Assembly (NCBI GenBank): GCA_913051865.1
Contig: CAJXHE010000005.1
Location: forward strand, 1 to 44,641
Reading direction: 5' to 3'
From: an uncultured Flavobacteriales bacterium
Lineage (GTDB): Bacteria > Bacteroidota > Bacteroidia > Flavobacteriales_D > Sanyastnellaceae
Length of the DNA: 44,641 nucleotides
This document shows positions 7,467 through 14,668 of this stretch, piece after piece. The notes below the pieces were generated by a model. It searched no databases. It saw nothing but the letters and a program-made list of their open reading frames with translations, and was not told the DNA's origin. Made by a program: the position numbers and the translations under genes. Position 1 is the first letter of the stretch, and every line of letters starts with the position of its first letter.

Positions 7467-8828
7467 TCACGATACCAACTCCTCCGAAAATCCGATGTAA
7501 GTCGAAGGTGTAATCTGCCTTAACTCATCTTTAACGGCATCGGATACATTTAAAGTATCTATAAAAGCACGCATCGAAGATGCATTGATTTTTTCACCCG
7601 TTCTCGTAAGATCTTTTAACGCCTCATAAGGCTTGGGGTAGTTCTCACGACGCAGAATTGTTTGAATCCCTTCGGAGACTACAGCCCAGTTGTCTTCCAA
7701 CGCTGCTTCTAATGCAGGTGTATTCAGGACAAGCTTTCCCAACCCTTTTAACAATGACCGCAATGCGATAAGACCATGACTCATCGGAACACCAATATTC
7801 CGAAGCACTGTAGAGTCTGTTAAATCACGTTGCATTCTAGATATGGGCAGTTTTTCTGAGAAATGTCCCAAAACTGCGTTTGCCACCCCAAAGTTCCCTT
7901 CGCTGTTTTCGAAATCTATGGGATTCACCTTGTGAGGCATTGCAGAAGACCCTACCTCGCCCTCCACAATCTTTTGTTTGAAGTAATCCATCGATACATA
8001 TGTCCAAATATCTTTGTCCAAATCCATCATTACTGTATTCGCACGCCTCATCGCATCACACCATGCCGCGAGGTGATCGTAATGTTCAATCTGAGTTGTC
8101 ACCTTGCTCCGAAACAGTCCCAAATTACCTTCTACAAACTGCGTCCCAAAGGCAGGCCAATCTATGTCTGGATAGGCTACTTTGTGCGCGTTAAAACCTC
8201 CTGTTGCACCGCCAAATTTGGCTGCATAAACAGCATTTGAAATCGCATCACGTTGCACCCTAAGTCGGTTTTCAAAAACACTGATTTCCTTCCCCAAAGT
8301 CACAGGAGAAGCTGACTGACCATGTGTTCTTGCGAGCATAGGCACAGACTTCCAATCGTTTGCGAGACCACTTAATTTGGCGATAACCTCATCGATAATG
8401 GGCAAATAGACCTCTTCTGTAGCACGTTTAAGAGACAATGGAATGGCTGTGTTGTTAACGTCCTGCGAAGTCAATCCAAAATGTATGAACTCACTCCACT
8501 GGCTTACACCCAATTTTACCATCTCTTCCTTAATCCAATATTCAACCGCCTTAACATCATGGTTCGTCGTGGACTCAAGATCTTTAATCCTTTTCGCGTC
8601 TGCTTCTGAGAAATTGAGATACAACCCCCTCATGTCTTCAAATTTGTCCTTAGGAAAACCATCTAGCTGGGGAAGCGGTAGACACACCAAATCAATGAAG
8701 TACTTTACCTCCACCTCCACTCTATGCTTAATTAACCCAAACTCGGAAAGAAGGGATCCAAGAATATGAGTATGTCTGTGATATCGTCCGTCAACTGGAG
8801 AAATGGCATTCAAAGAAGAAAGCGGCAT
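7467..8828 (-). CDS. purB: Adenylosuccinate lyase
   Basis: This 453-residue cytosolic enzyme of the fumarase/aspartase superfamily removes fumarate from SAICAR and from adenylosuccinate, acting twice in purine synthesis. The superfamily signature loop appears as GSSAMPHKVNPIDFENSEG, and THGQSASPVTLGKE carries a conserved catalytic-site histidine. The N-terminus LNAISPVDGRY is typical of the PurB type found in E. coli. The length is normal. The ATG at 8828 lies 33 bases after a perfect TATCTTTG box (8869-8862), so unlike several neighbours this gene has a short 5' leader. It heads an operon with an ABC exporter and the DAHP synthase. Confidence 0.96.
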   Translation of the reverse strand: MPLSSLNAISPVDGRYHRHTHILGSLLSEFGLIKHRVEVEVKYFIDLVCLPLPQLDGFPKDKFEDMRGLYLNFSEADAKRIKDLESTTNHDVKAVEYWIKEEMVKLGVSQWSEFIHFGLTSQDVNNTAIPLSLKRATEEVYLPIIDEVIAKLSGLANDWKSVPMLARTHGQSASPVTLGKEISVFENRLRVQRDAISNAVYAAKFGGATGGFNAHKVAYPDIDWPAFGTQFVEGNLGLFRSKVTTQIEHYDHLAAWCDAMRRANTVMMDLDKDIWTYVSMDYFKQKIVEGEVGSSAMPHKVNPIDFENSEGNFGVANAVLGHFSEKLPISRMQRDLTDSTVLRNIGVPMSHGLIALRSLLKGLGKLVLNTPALEAALEDNWAVVSEGIQTILRRENYPKPYEALKDLTRTGEKINASSMRAFIDTLNVSDAVKDELRQITPSTYIGFSEELVS

Positions 8829-8861
8829 AGGGAAGTATTATTCAGTTCTTATATCAAAAGA

Positions 8862-8878
8862 CAAAGATACTACCTTAG
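8862..8878. promoter_or_regulatory. Back-to-back divergent -7 boxes for purB and the MBL gene
   Basis: On the minus strand 8869-8862 reads TATCTTTG, an exact -7 consensus pointing at purB. On the plus strand 8871-8878 reads TACCTTAG, a one-mismatch -7 box pointing at the MBL gene, whose ATG is 4 bases further on. One base separates the two boxes, so each promoter's upstream region lies in the other gene's leader or coding start. Two polymerases could not occupy both at once. Confidence 0.5.
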
Positions 8879-8882
8879 ACGC

Positions 8883-9740
8883 ATGCAACTTCATACTATT
8901 CACAACGGTAATTTTAAATTGGACGGGGGAGCCATGTTCGGCGTTGTGCCGAAAAAACTATGGTCAAGAACGAACCCGTCTGATGCAAATAATTTATGCC
9001 CTTGGGCGATGCGCTCATTGCTGATCGAAGACGGCGACAAATTAACATTAATCGATTGTGGATTAGGCGACAAACAAAGTGAGAAGTTCTTTAGTCATTA
9101 TCACCCGCATGGTGACAATTCATTGGACAAATCACTTTCAAAAGCTGGGTTTTCTCGTGACGACATTACTGACGTTTTCCTCACCCACTTGCATTTCGAT
9201 CATGTGGGTGGTGCAGTCGAATGGAATGACTCCCGCAACGGCTACCGTCCCGCTTTTAAAAATGCGACTTTCTGGAGCAATTCAAGGCACTGGAAATGGG
9301 CCACTGAACCAAATCAGCGCGAACGCGCAAGTTTTCTCTCTGAAAACATCAAACCCCTTCACGAATCTGGACAGCTCAAGTTTGTAGATGCATCTGATGA
9401 CGATCTGCGCATTAATACGGGACTCGGTTTTGATGCATTTGTCGTCAACGGTCACACTGACGCTCAAATGTGCCCCATCATTAAAGTAGGTGACACCACG
9501 GTTGTCTTCATGGCCGACCTTCTTCCCTCAGTAGGACATATCCCGATACCCTATGTCATGGGGTACGATACACGTCCATTGTTAACACTGGAAGAACGCA
9601 GTCGGATTTTTAACGAAGCAGCAAACAAAGGGTATCACCTTTTTTTAGAACACGATGCCGCGCATGAAGTTTGTACTTTAATTCAAACGGAAAAAGGGCC
9701 TCGACTCGATCGGGTGATGCAATTAAGTGAATTGGGGTAG
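8883..9740 (+). CDS. MBL-fold metallo-hydrolase (AHL-lactonase-like)
   Basis: This 285-residue protein carries the dinuclear zinc motif THLHFDHVGG (His102, His104, Asp106, His107) plus later GHTDAQ and MADLLPS elements. It resembles the MBL group that includes quorum-quenching lactonases of the AttM/AiiB type and other small hydrolases. Family membership is clear, but the substrate is not. The open frame reaches upstream to 8766, but that part overlaps purB antisense and is basic and non-conserved in look. The ATG at 8883 starts the natural MBL N-terminus and lies 4 bases after the box TACCTTAG. It has no signal peptide, so it should be cytosolic. It converges on pyrD with only 3 bases between the stop codons. 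Confidence 0.85.
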   Translation: MQLHTIHNGNFKLDGGAMFGVVPKKLWSRTNPSDANNLCPWAMRSLLIEDGDKLTLIDCGLGDKQSEKFFSHYHPHGDNSLDKSLSKAGFSRDDITDVFLTHLHFDHVGGAVEWNDSRNGYRPAFKNATFWSNSRHWKWATEPNQRERASFLSENIKPLHESGQLKFVDASDDDLRINTGLGFDAFVVNGHTDAQMCPIIKVGDTTVVFMADLLPSVGHIPIPYVMGYDTRPLLTLEERSRIFNEAANKGYHLFLEHDAAHEVCTLIQTEKGPRLDRVMQLSELG

Positions 9741-9750
9741 AAACTACCCC
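9734..9750. repeat. Palindrome spanning both stop codons of MBL and pyrD
   Basis: GGGGTAG (9734-9740), AAA, CTACCCC (9744-9750) form a perfect 7-bp hairpin. The left arm ends in the TAG stop of the MBL gene and the right arm carries the TAG stop of pyrD on the other strand. The T-content after it is moderate on the plus side only (CCCTTTTCTT), so it may be a weak terminator or an RNA 3'-end stabiliser. Confidence 0.5.
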
Positions 9751-10781
9751 TGCAGCCCTTTTCTTATCTCCCTCACCAAGGCAGGACCTCTGTAAATAAA
9801 TCCGCTATAAATTTGGACCAAAGAGGCGCCAGCATCCATTTTCTCTCTTGCAGAGGAGAGCGAGTCTATGCCTCCTACACCTATAATAGGGAAAGCACCA
9901 GCGGATTTTTGAGATAAGTATGAGATGACTTCTGTAGAGCGAGAACACAAAGGCGCACCAGACACACCACCATTGCCCAAATCATCAATTGATTTTGTTT
10001 TCAAATGAGACCGTGATATCGTCGTGTTTGTTGCGATGACCCCATCCACCTTTTCTGAAATGACAATTTCTATGACATCATCTAATTGAGCATCTGTCAT
10101 ATCAGGTGCGATCTTTAAGAAAACAGGTCTACGCTTAGCACCTGGTGGAAGATGAGCATCATTGTTGCGCTTGACAACCGCCTTAAGTAACGCAGAAAGT
10201 GGCGCTTTGTCCTGTAGCGCTCGAAGACCAGGCGTATTGGGTGAACTTACATTCACTACAAAATAATCGACGTAGGGATGAAGCGCATCAAAGCACGTGA
10301 TGTAATCTGAAGTTGCATCCTCATTAGACGTTATCTTATTTCGACCTATGTTCCCCCCAACAATTAATCCAACAGGTCGTCTTTTAAGCCTTGAAACTGC
10401 GTCATTTACACCTCCATTATTAAACCCCATACGATTGAGAAGAGCTGCATCTCTTTTTAAACGAAAAAGTCTTGGCCGGGGATTACCTGATTGGGCAATG
10501 GGCGTGAGTGTACCTACTTCTACATGACCAAATCCGAGTACTTGAAGTTCTCTAAGGTATCGCGCGTCTTTGTCAAAACCGGCAGCGACACCTACCGAAT
10601 TCGGAAACGCAATACCACAGATGTTTACCGACGAATCAGAGATGCCTGAGTTAAAGCATTGCTTTAACACCCAAGCCATCCCAGGAATTGCAATTGCAAA
10701 TCTCAATATCGTCATAGAAAAGTGATGGGCTCTTTCCGGAGACAATAGGAACAACAAGGGTTTCAGGACATTTTGATACAT
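9744..10781 (-). CDS. pyrD: Dihydroorotate dehydrogenase (quinone), class 2
   Basis: This 345-residue flavoenzyme oxidises dihydroorotate to orotate at the membrane with quinone as acceptor, the fourth step of pyrimidine synthesis. The N-terminal amphipathic segment (KPLLFLLSPERAHHFSM) that attaches class 2 enzymes to the membrane is present. So are GFGHVEVGTLTP, NRMGFNNGG, VNVSSPNTPGLRALQ (active-site Ser region), ATNTT and IGVGGIDS. The frame is open to 10817, but I choose the ATG at 10781. It gives the usual family N-terminus and lies exactly 4 bases after the -7-like box TACCTTCG (10793-10786), the same spacing seen at other genes here. Confidence 0.94.
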   Translation of the reverse strand: MYQNVLKPLLFLLSPERAHHFSMTILRFAIAIPGMAWVLKQCFNSGISDSSVNICGIAFPNSVGVAAGFDKDARYLRELQVLGFGHVEVGTLTPIAQSGNPRPRLFRLKRDAALLNRMGFNNGGVNDAVSRLKRRPVGLIVGGNIGRNKITSNEDATSDYITCFDALHPYVDYFVVNVSSPNTPGLRALQDKAPLSALLKAVVKRNNDAHLPPGAKRRPVFLKIAPDMTDAQLDDVIEIVISEKVDGVIATNTTISRSHLKTKSIDDLGNGGVSGAPLCSRSTEVISYLSQKSAGAFPIIGVGGIDSLSSAREKMDAGASLVQIYSGFIYRGPALVREIRKGLQG

Positions 10782-10785
10782 TTTA

Positions 10786-10793
10786 CGAAGGTA
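10786..10793 (-). promoter_or_regulatory. -7-like box of pyrD, 4 bases from the start codon
   Basis: The minus strand reads TACCTTCG, one mismatch from TAnnTTTG, followed by TAAA and the ATG at 10781. It supports the downstream start and suggests a leaderless pyrD mRNA. Confidence 0.45.
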
Positions 10794-10820
10794 AGCACAT
10801 GTCAACGAACTGCACATAAT

Positions 10821-10829
10821 TGTGGATAA
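10821..10829 (-). promoter_or_regulatory. Single perfect DnaA-box-like site (TTATCCACA)
   Basis: The plus strand reads TGTGGATAA, the reverse complement of TTATCCACA, in the pyrD upstream region. Only one site is seen, and about 0.3 are expected by chance in this window, so a role is uncertain. Confidence 0.25.
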
Positions 10830-10865
10830 CCCTGTTAATAGCGATCATAAAAGTGCACGAGAAAC

Positions 10866-10889
10866 CATGATTTATCATGATTAACTTTG
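10866..10889 (+). promoter_or_regulatory. Palindrome and -7 box upstream of the 193-residue protein
   Basis: The 14-base perfect palindrome CATGATTTATCATG (10866-10879) sits 2 bases before TAACTTTG (10882-10889), an exact -7 box. The ATG follows 10 bases later. The palindrome lies in the spacer region of the promoter, where a repressor dimer could bind. Confidence 0.45.
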
Positions 10890-10899
10890 AATCCCAAGG

Positions 10900-11481
10900 A
10901 TGATAAACAAGGGATTACTCAGCTGGCTATCTAAAAAGAAGCTCACCGATGAAAAGGTGGCCAACATCTTCGTCAACTCATCTTTCGAGACGGTTGAAAA
11001 AGGATGGCCTGAAGTTGCATCGATGCTAAATGCATCTCCCGGTTTTGACACATGCCCTGATTTAGATGAAACAGACTACGGTCGATTCTTAATGATCGTC
11101 GTCTCAGCTAATCTCAGTTTGGTTCACAAATACTTTGAACCCGGTGTAGATCGAGCCATCATAAAAAGATGTTGTGCAAAGTTTGGACTTGCCCTAGGCG
11201 TTCCGAAAAAAGACTTTGCGCTTAAGGTGAAAGAGAACCGAGATTTTATGAAGAAAATCAACCACCCTTCAAAAAACAATGTCACAGCAATGACGCGGGC
11301 TGTTTTCTATAAATACGGACTCATTAACAAACAAGACGTGTACTTCAGGGACATGAATGTTCCGAATCCTATCATCATGAAGAGCCTTCGAGATGTAATG
11401 GATCACTTTGCTTGGGAATGGGAAGACATCAGCGATCACTACAGAGTTACCGTTTCAAACGAGATGGAACCTGTCACATAA
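10900..11481 (+). CDS. Hypothetical protein, 193 residues
   Basis: I do not recognise this protein family. It lacks a signal peptide and membrane segments and is probably cytosolic. It is mixed charged and hydrophobic, with a central segment DLDETDYGRFLMIVVSANLSLVHKYF and a positively charged middle (KENRDFMKKINHPSKNN). It begins MINKGLLSWLSKKKLTDEKVANIFV. The ATG at 10900 lies 10 bases after an exact -7 box, so it has its own promoter. Its last 8 bases overlap the 3' end of smpB on the opposite strand. Codon use looks like that of its neighbours, which argues for a resident gene. Confidence 0.7.
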   Translation: MINKGLLSWLSKKKLTDEKVANIFVNSSFETVEKGWPEVASMLNASPGFDTCPDLDETDYGRFLMIVVSANLSLVHKYFEPGVDRAIIKRCCAKFGLALGVPKKDFALKVKENRDFMKKINHPSKNNVTAMTRAVFYKYGLINKQDVYFRDMNVPNPIIMKSLRDVMDHFAWEWEDISDHYRVTVSNEMEPVT

Positions 11482-11911
11482 GTCGATCTAAATCACGGGC
11501 AACGTCTTTTTCCTTTAACGTAGCCCTCTTATCATGCATCTTCTTGCCCTTGGCAACACGGAAACGTAGTTTTGCATATCCCGAAGGCGCAATAAACATA
11601 AGAGTGGGAACTAATGTAACCCCTGTATTCTTAAGTTTTTTATCGAGCTTTTTTAATTCCTTCTTCTGAAGGAGTAATTTTCTCTGGCGACGAGGTATCT
11701 GAATCGTATAACCCGCATTTTTATACTCCGACACATACATGTTAAACACATAAAGTTCGCCCTTATCGAAACGACAATAGGATTCACCAATACTGGCCTT
11801 TCCGTTTCGAATGGATTTTATTTCTGCGCCATTCAATTGAATGCCAGCAGTAAACTCATCCTCTAGGAAATAAGTGTAAGATGCTTTTTTATTTTTTATT
11901 TCGACAGCCAC
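11474..11911 (-). CDS. smpB: SsrA-binding protein SmpB (trans-translation)
   Basis: This 145-residue basic protein binds tmRNA and helps rescue ribosomes stalled on broken mRNAs. The beta-barrel start EIKNKKASYTYFLEDEFTAGIQLNGAEIKSIRNGKASI matches the family; the common G-T-E-V-K-S is GAEIKS here. The C-terminal tail is strongly basic, with MHDKRATLKEKDVARDLDRLM. The start is GTG at 11911, placed 4 bases after the exact -7 box TACCTTTG, so the mRNA is probably leaderless. Its 3' end overlaps the convergent 193-residue gene by 8 bases. Confidence 0.95.
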   Translation of the reverse strand: MAVEIKNKKASYTYFLEDEFTAGIQLNGAEIKSIRNGKASIGESYCRFDKGELYVFNMYVSEYKNAGYTIQIPRRQRKLLLQKKELKKLDKKLKNTGVTLVPTLMFIAPSGYAKLRFRVAKGKKMHDKRATLKEKDVARDLDRLM

Positions 11912-11915
11912 GACA

Positions 11916-11923
11916 CAAAGGTA
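11916..11923 (-). promoter_or_regulatory. -7 box of smpB, 4 bases from the start codon
   Basis: The minus strand reads TACCTTTG, an exact TAnnTTTG match, followed by TGTC and the GTG at 11911. Confidence 0.6.
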
Positions 11924-11931
11924 AACTTATT

Positions 11932-11960
11932 TTGCGGGGGAGGAATAAGCACTAACTTGT
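11932..11960 (+). promoter_or_regulatory. Promoter of the adenosine-deaminase-like operon
   Basis: TTG at 11932-11934, an 18-base spacer and TAACTTGT at 11953-11960 form a full two-element promoter with an imperfect -7 box. CAAG then separates it from the ATG at 11965, again a 4-base gap. Confidence 0.5.
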
Positions 11961-11964
11961 CAAG

Positions 11965-12984
11965 ATGAATTTGGATGAGATAAACGAACAGTTATTCAAC
12001 ATACCTAAGGTTGAGTTACATTGTCATTTGGAGCTTGCTTTCAGGCCCTCAACGATGATAGAATGGGCGATAGAGGACGGTTTGAAGATAAAATCCAAAG
12101 AAGATTTCGCAAGGGAATTTTTGATTTTAGAACCGATGGCAGATCTCCCAACGGTATTAAATAAATTTCTGCATACCAGAGATCGCTTGTCATCCCTAGA
12201 AAGAATTGAACGACTCGCATTTGAAGCGTGTGAAGACATGTATCTGAAGAGCAATGTCCGATTGCTTGAACTTCGATATGCACCAAGTTTTACACTAGAT
12301 ACATTTCCATACCTGGGCGCTGAGAATTTACACGGTGCAATCATGAAGGGCTGTGTGCGGGCAGAAAAGATGTACCCAATGGCTGTGGGACTTATTTGCT
12401 TGTTGCAAAGAATAAAATCCCACAAAGAGAATATGTACTGGTGTGACTTTGCAATTGCACATAAGGGAGAATTTATCGCCGTTGATCTTGCAGACAATGA
12501 AGTGGACTACCCTCCCAAACAGTTTGCGCCCATGTTTGACAAGGCCAAGGCAGCTGGACTAGGTATTACAATACATGCAGGTGAACCAGCTTTGCCTGGA
12601 TCCCCAAACAACATCCTGGCTTCTATCGATTATTTACATGCCGACAGAATAGGTCATGGGGTTCAAGCCATTCACGATGAAAAGGTAATCACAAGACTCG
12701 TGGATGAAAAAATACCTCTTGAAATGTGTCCTACCAGCAATTGGTTAACCCAAGCTGTACCTGACTTAGCGTCACATCCACTTAAACAATTAATGGACTT
12801 AGGTATTAAAACCACAGTCAATAGTGACGACCCAGGAGTGATGGGCATCACGCTCATGGATGAATACCACATCGCTCACAAGACATTAGGAATGAGTATT
12901 GATGAATTAAAGCGCTGTAATTCCTGGGCCGCTGAAGTTTCTTTTATACCTCAGAAAAAGAAGGACCATGTTTGGAAGAAATAA
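11965..12984 (+). CDS. Adenosine/adenine-deaminase-like purine deaminase
   Basis: This 339-residue protein belongs to the adenosine deaminase branch of metal-dependent hydrolases. The metal and catalytic residues are present: HCH (His19, His21), ITIHAGE (His204, Glu207), RIGHGV (His231) and VNSDDP (Asp288, Asp289). Substrate-pocket motifs differ from classical adenosine deaminase. HLDGA is HLELA here, and DLAGDE is DLADNE. The following YPPKQFAPMF is closer to adenine-deaminase-type members. It probably deaminates an adenine-containing compound, but adenosine itself is not certain. It has no signal peptide, so it is cytosolic. The next gene, a secreted protein, begins 17 bases before this stop, so the two are likely translated together. 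Confidence 0.8.
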   Translation: MNLDEINEQLFNIPKVELHCHLELAFRPSTMIEWAIEDGLKIKSKEDFAREFLILEPMADLPTVLNKFLHTRDRLSSLERIERLAFEACEDMYLKSNVRLLELRYAPSFTLDTFPYLGAENLHGAIMKGCVRAEKMYPMAVGLICLLQRIKSHKENMYWCDFAIAHKGEFIAVDLADNEVDYPPKQFAPMFDKAKAAGLGITIHAGEPALPGSPNNILASIDYLHADRIGHGVQAIHDEKVITRLVDEKIPLEMCPTSNWLTQAVPDLASHPLKQLMDLGIKTTVNSDDPGVMGITLMDEYHIAHKTLGMSIDELKRCNSWAAEVSFIPQKKKDHVWKK

Positions 12985-14635
12985 AAGATCAACGAACAAG
13001 ACGTTACTTATATGTGCTTCAGCCATATGCTTAATGGCATCTAATCTTCATTCCCAAACTCAGACTGTTGGCACATTTATAAACAACACCGAGGCCTTTG
13101 AAGGCTACAACTTACTGGCACCAAATAGCTCCGACTACACTTACTTGGTTGACAATTGTGGGCAAGTGATCAATCAATGGGAGAGTGAATACCGCACCGG
13201 CCTTTCTGCATACATACTTGAAGACGGTAGTTTGTTAAGAACTGCACAACTAAGCTCATCTGCAACCCCTCCTTTTTCAGGAGGCGGCACAGGAGGAAGG
13301 GTTGAAAGATTCAATTGGGAAGGTGAATTAATTTGGTCCATGAACTGGGCTGACACATTACAACACCAGCATCACGATATTGAATGGATGCCCAATGGAA
13401 ATCTGTTAATCTTAGGGTGGGAAAGACATTCCTACCAGGAAGCATTGGACATGGGGAAAACGCCCAATGCTTCCGAAAACGATGTGTGGTGTACTCAAAT
13501 AACAGAAATCCAACCTACTGGAAGTTTTGGAGGAGAAGTTGTTTGGCAGTGGTGCGCATGGCATCATTTGGTTCAAGACACCGATGCATCTCTTCCAAAT
13601 TATGCTGAAATTTCAAATGCGCCTAGACGTATAAACATCAATTACACAGCGAACAATGGTGCCAATGGTTTAAACCCTGACTGGATGCATTCAAATTCTA
13701 TCGCATACAATGAATCATTAGATCAAATCATCATAAGCGCAGGGAAATTTAACGAAATCTTCATTGTCGATCATTCTACAACAACAGAAGAAGCGGCGGG
13801 GCCTGCAGGTGATCTTTTGTGGAGATACGGAAACCCCATGGTCTACGATAGGGGCACAATTGAGGATCGCACACTGTTTTTTCAGCACAATGCACACTGG
13901 ATAGATGAAGACCACCCTGGAGGGGGCAATGTGTTGTTATATAACAACGGGCGCAACAGGCCAAGCATAGAGGCTTCATCTGTAGAAGAAATTACACTCC
14001 CTGAAATGGCAAACGGAACATATCCCATTGATGGTGCACTGCCATTTGGTCCTGCAACCTATTCCTGGAGATATCCTGAGACATTAGATGAGACGTTTTA
14101 TTCCTCGAATGTTTCTGGTGCAGAGAGACAACCCAATGGAAATACACTCATTGCAAATGGTCAAAACGGTATCGCATTTGAGGTTAATTCTGAAGAAGAA
14201 ATCGTGTTCAGATATGTCAATCCCATCACGGTTTTCGGGGCAACCACTCAAGGGAATGACCCTGGCAACAATGGCATATTCAGATTCCCCAGATATGCAT
14301 CCGATTACCTAGGATTTGTAGGGAAAGACATGACGCCTGGGGACGTCCTTGAAGCCAACAGCTGGCTGACAGGGTGTGACAGTGAAATCATTGCCGTGGA
14401 ACGTTCTTCTTGGGAAGCATACCCAAATCCCTTTAAAGATGTTATGGCAGTAGACTTCAAAGAAAAAGGAACATGGATTATTTACTCAACCAGCGGTGTA
14501 ATGCTAGAAATGGGAGAAGCGAAGTGTGGGGAAACTGTTAAAATAGGGGAGAAACTTAATGCTGGTTTTTACATTCTTAATTTCTTTCCTAAGTTTGCAA
14601 ACGGCTCTTTCACTAGAAGAATAGTGAAATTATAG
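12968..14635 (+). CDS. Secreted arylsulfotransferase-like beta-propeller with T9SS tail
   Basis: This 555-residue protein has a signal peptide (about 1-30, ending near LHSQ) and a beta-propeller of the arylsulfotransferase (ASST) type. The histidine-rich landmarks of that family are HHDIEWMPNGNLLI, WMHSNSIAYN, FQHNAHWID and ERQPNGNTLIANG. ASST enzymes transfer sulfate between phenols in the periplasm, but many Bacteroidota members are untested. The C-terminus has YPNPF followed by a beta-rich segment ending in RRIVKL, the pattern of a type A T9SS sorting domain, so it should be exported to the cell surface. The ATG at 12968 overlaps the previous gene by 17 bases and is needed for the signal peptide. 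The next gene is a paralogue. Confidence 0.8.
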   Translation: MFGRNKRSTNKTLLICASAICLMASNLHSQTQTVGTFINNTEAFEGYNLLAPNSSDYTYLVDNCGQVINQWESEYRTGLSAYILEDGSLLRTAQLSSSATPPFSGGGTGGRVERFNWEGELIWSMNWADTLQHQHHDIEWMPNGNLLILGWERHSYQEALDMGKTPNASENDVWCTQITEIQPTGSFGGEVVWQWCAWHHLVQDTDASLPNYAEISNAPRRININYTANNGANGLNPDWMHSNSIAYNESLDQIIISAGKFNEIFIVDHSTTTEEAAGPAGDLLWRYGNPMVYDRGTIEDRTLFFQHNAHWIDEDHPGGGNVLLYNNGRNRPSIEASSVEEITLPEMANGTYPIDGALPFGPATYSWRYPETLDETFYSSNVSGAERQPNGNTLIANGQNGIAFEVNSEEEIVFRYVNPITVFGATTQGNDPGNNGIFRFPRYASDYLGFVGKDMTPGDVLEANSWLTGCDSEIIAVERSSWEAYPNPFKDVMAVDFKEKGTWIIYSTSGVMLEMGEAKCGETVKIGEKLNAGFYILNFFPKFANGSFTRRIVKL

Positions 14636-14662
14636 AAAACACTATCAAATTATAGAATACAC
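14627..14662 (+). repeat. Tandem direct repeat between the two ASST-like genes
   Basis: AAATTATAGAAAACAC (14627-14642) is followed 20 bases later by AAATTATAGAATACAC (14647-14662), a 15/16 match. The first copy spans the stop codon of the upstream gene. It looks like a local slippage duplication. Confidence 0.6.
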
Positions 14663-14668
14663 AATCTC

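Noticed and set aside
8766-8882. N-terminal extension of the MBL protein by 39 residues
   Set aside because: It overlaps purB and its promoter and is basic and unlike MBL N-termini.
10782-10899. Replication origin
   Set aside because: Only one perfect DnaA-like box was found, with no cluster, no AT-rich unwinding region and no dnaA or other origin genes nearby.
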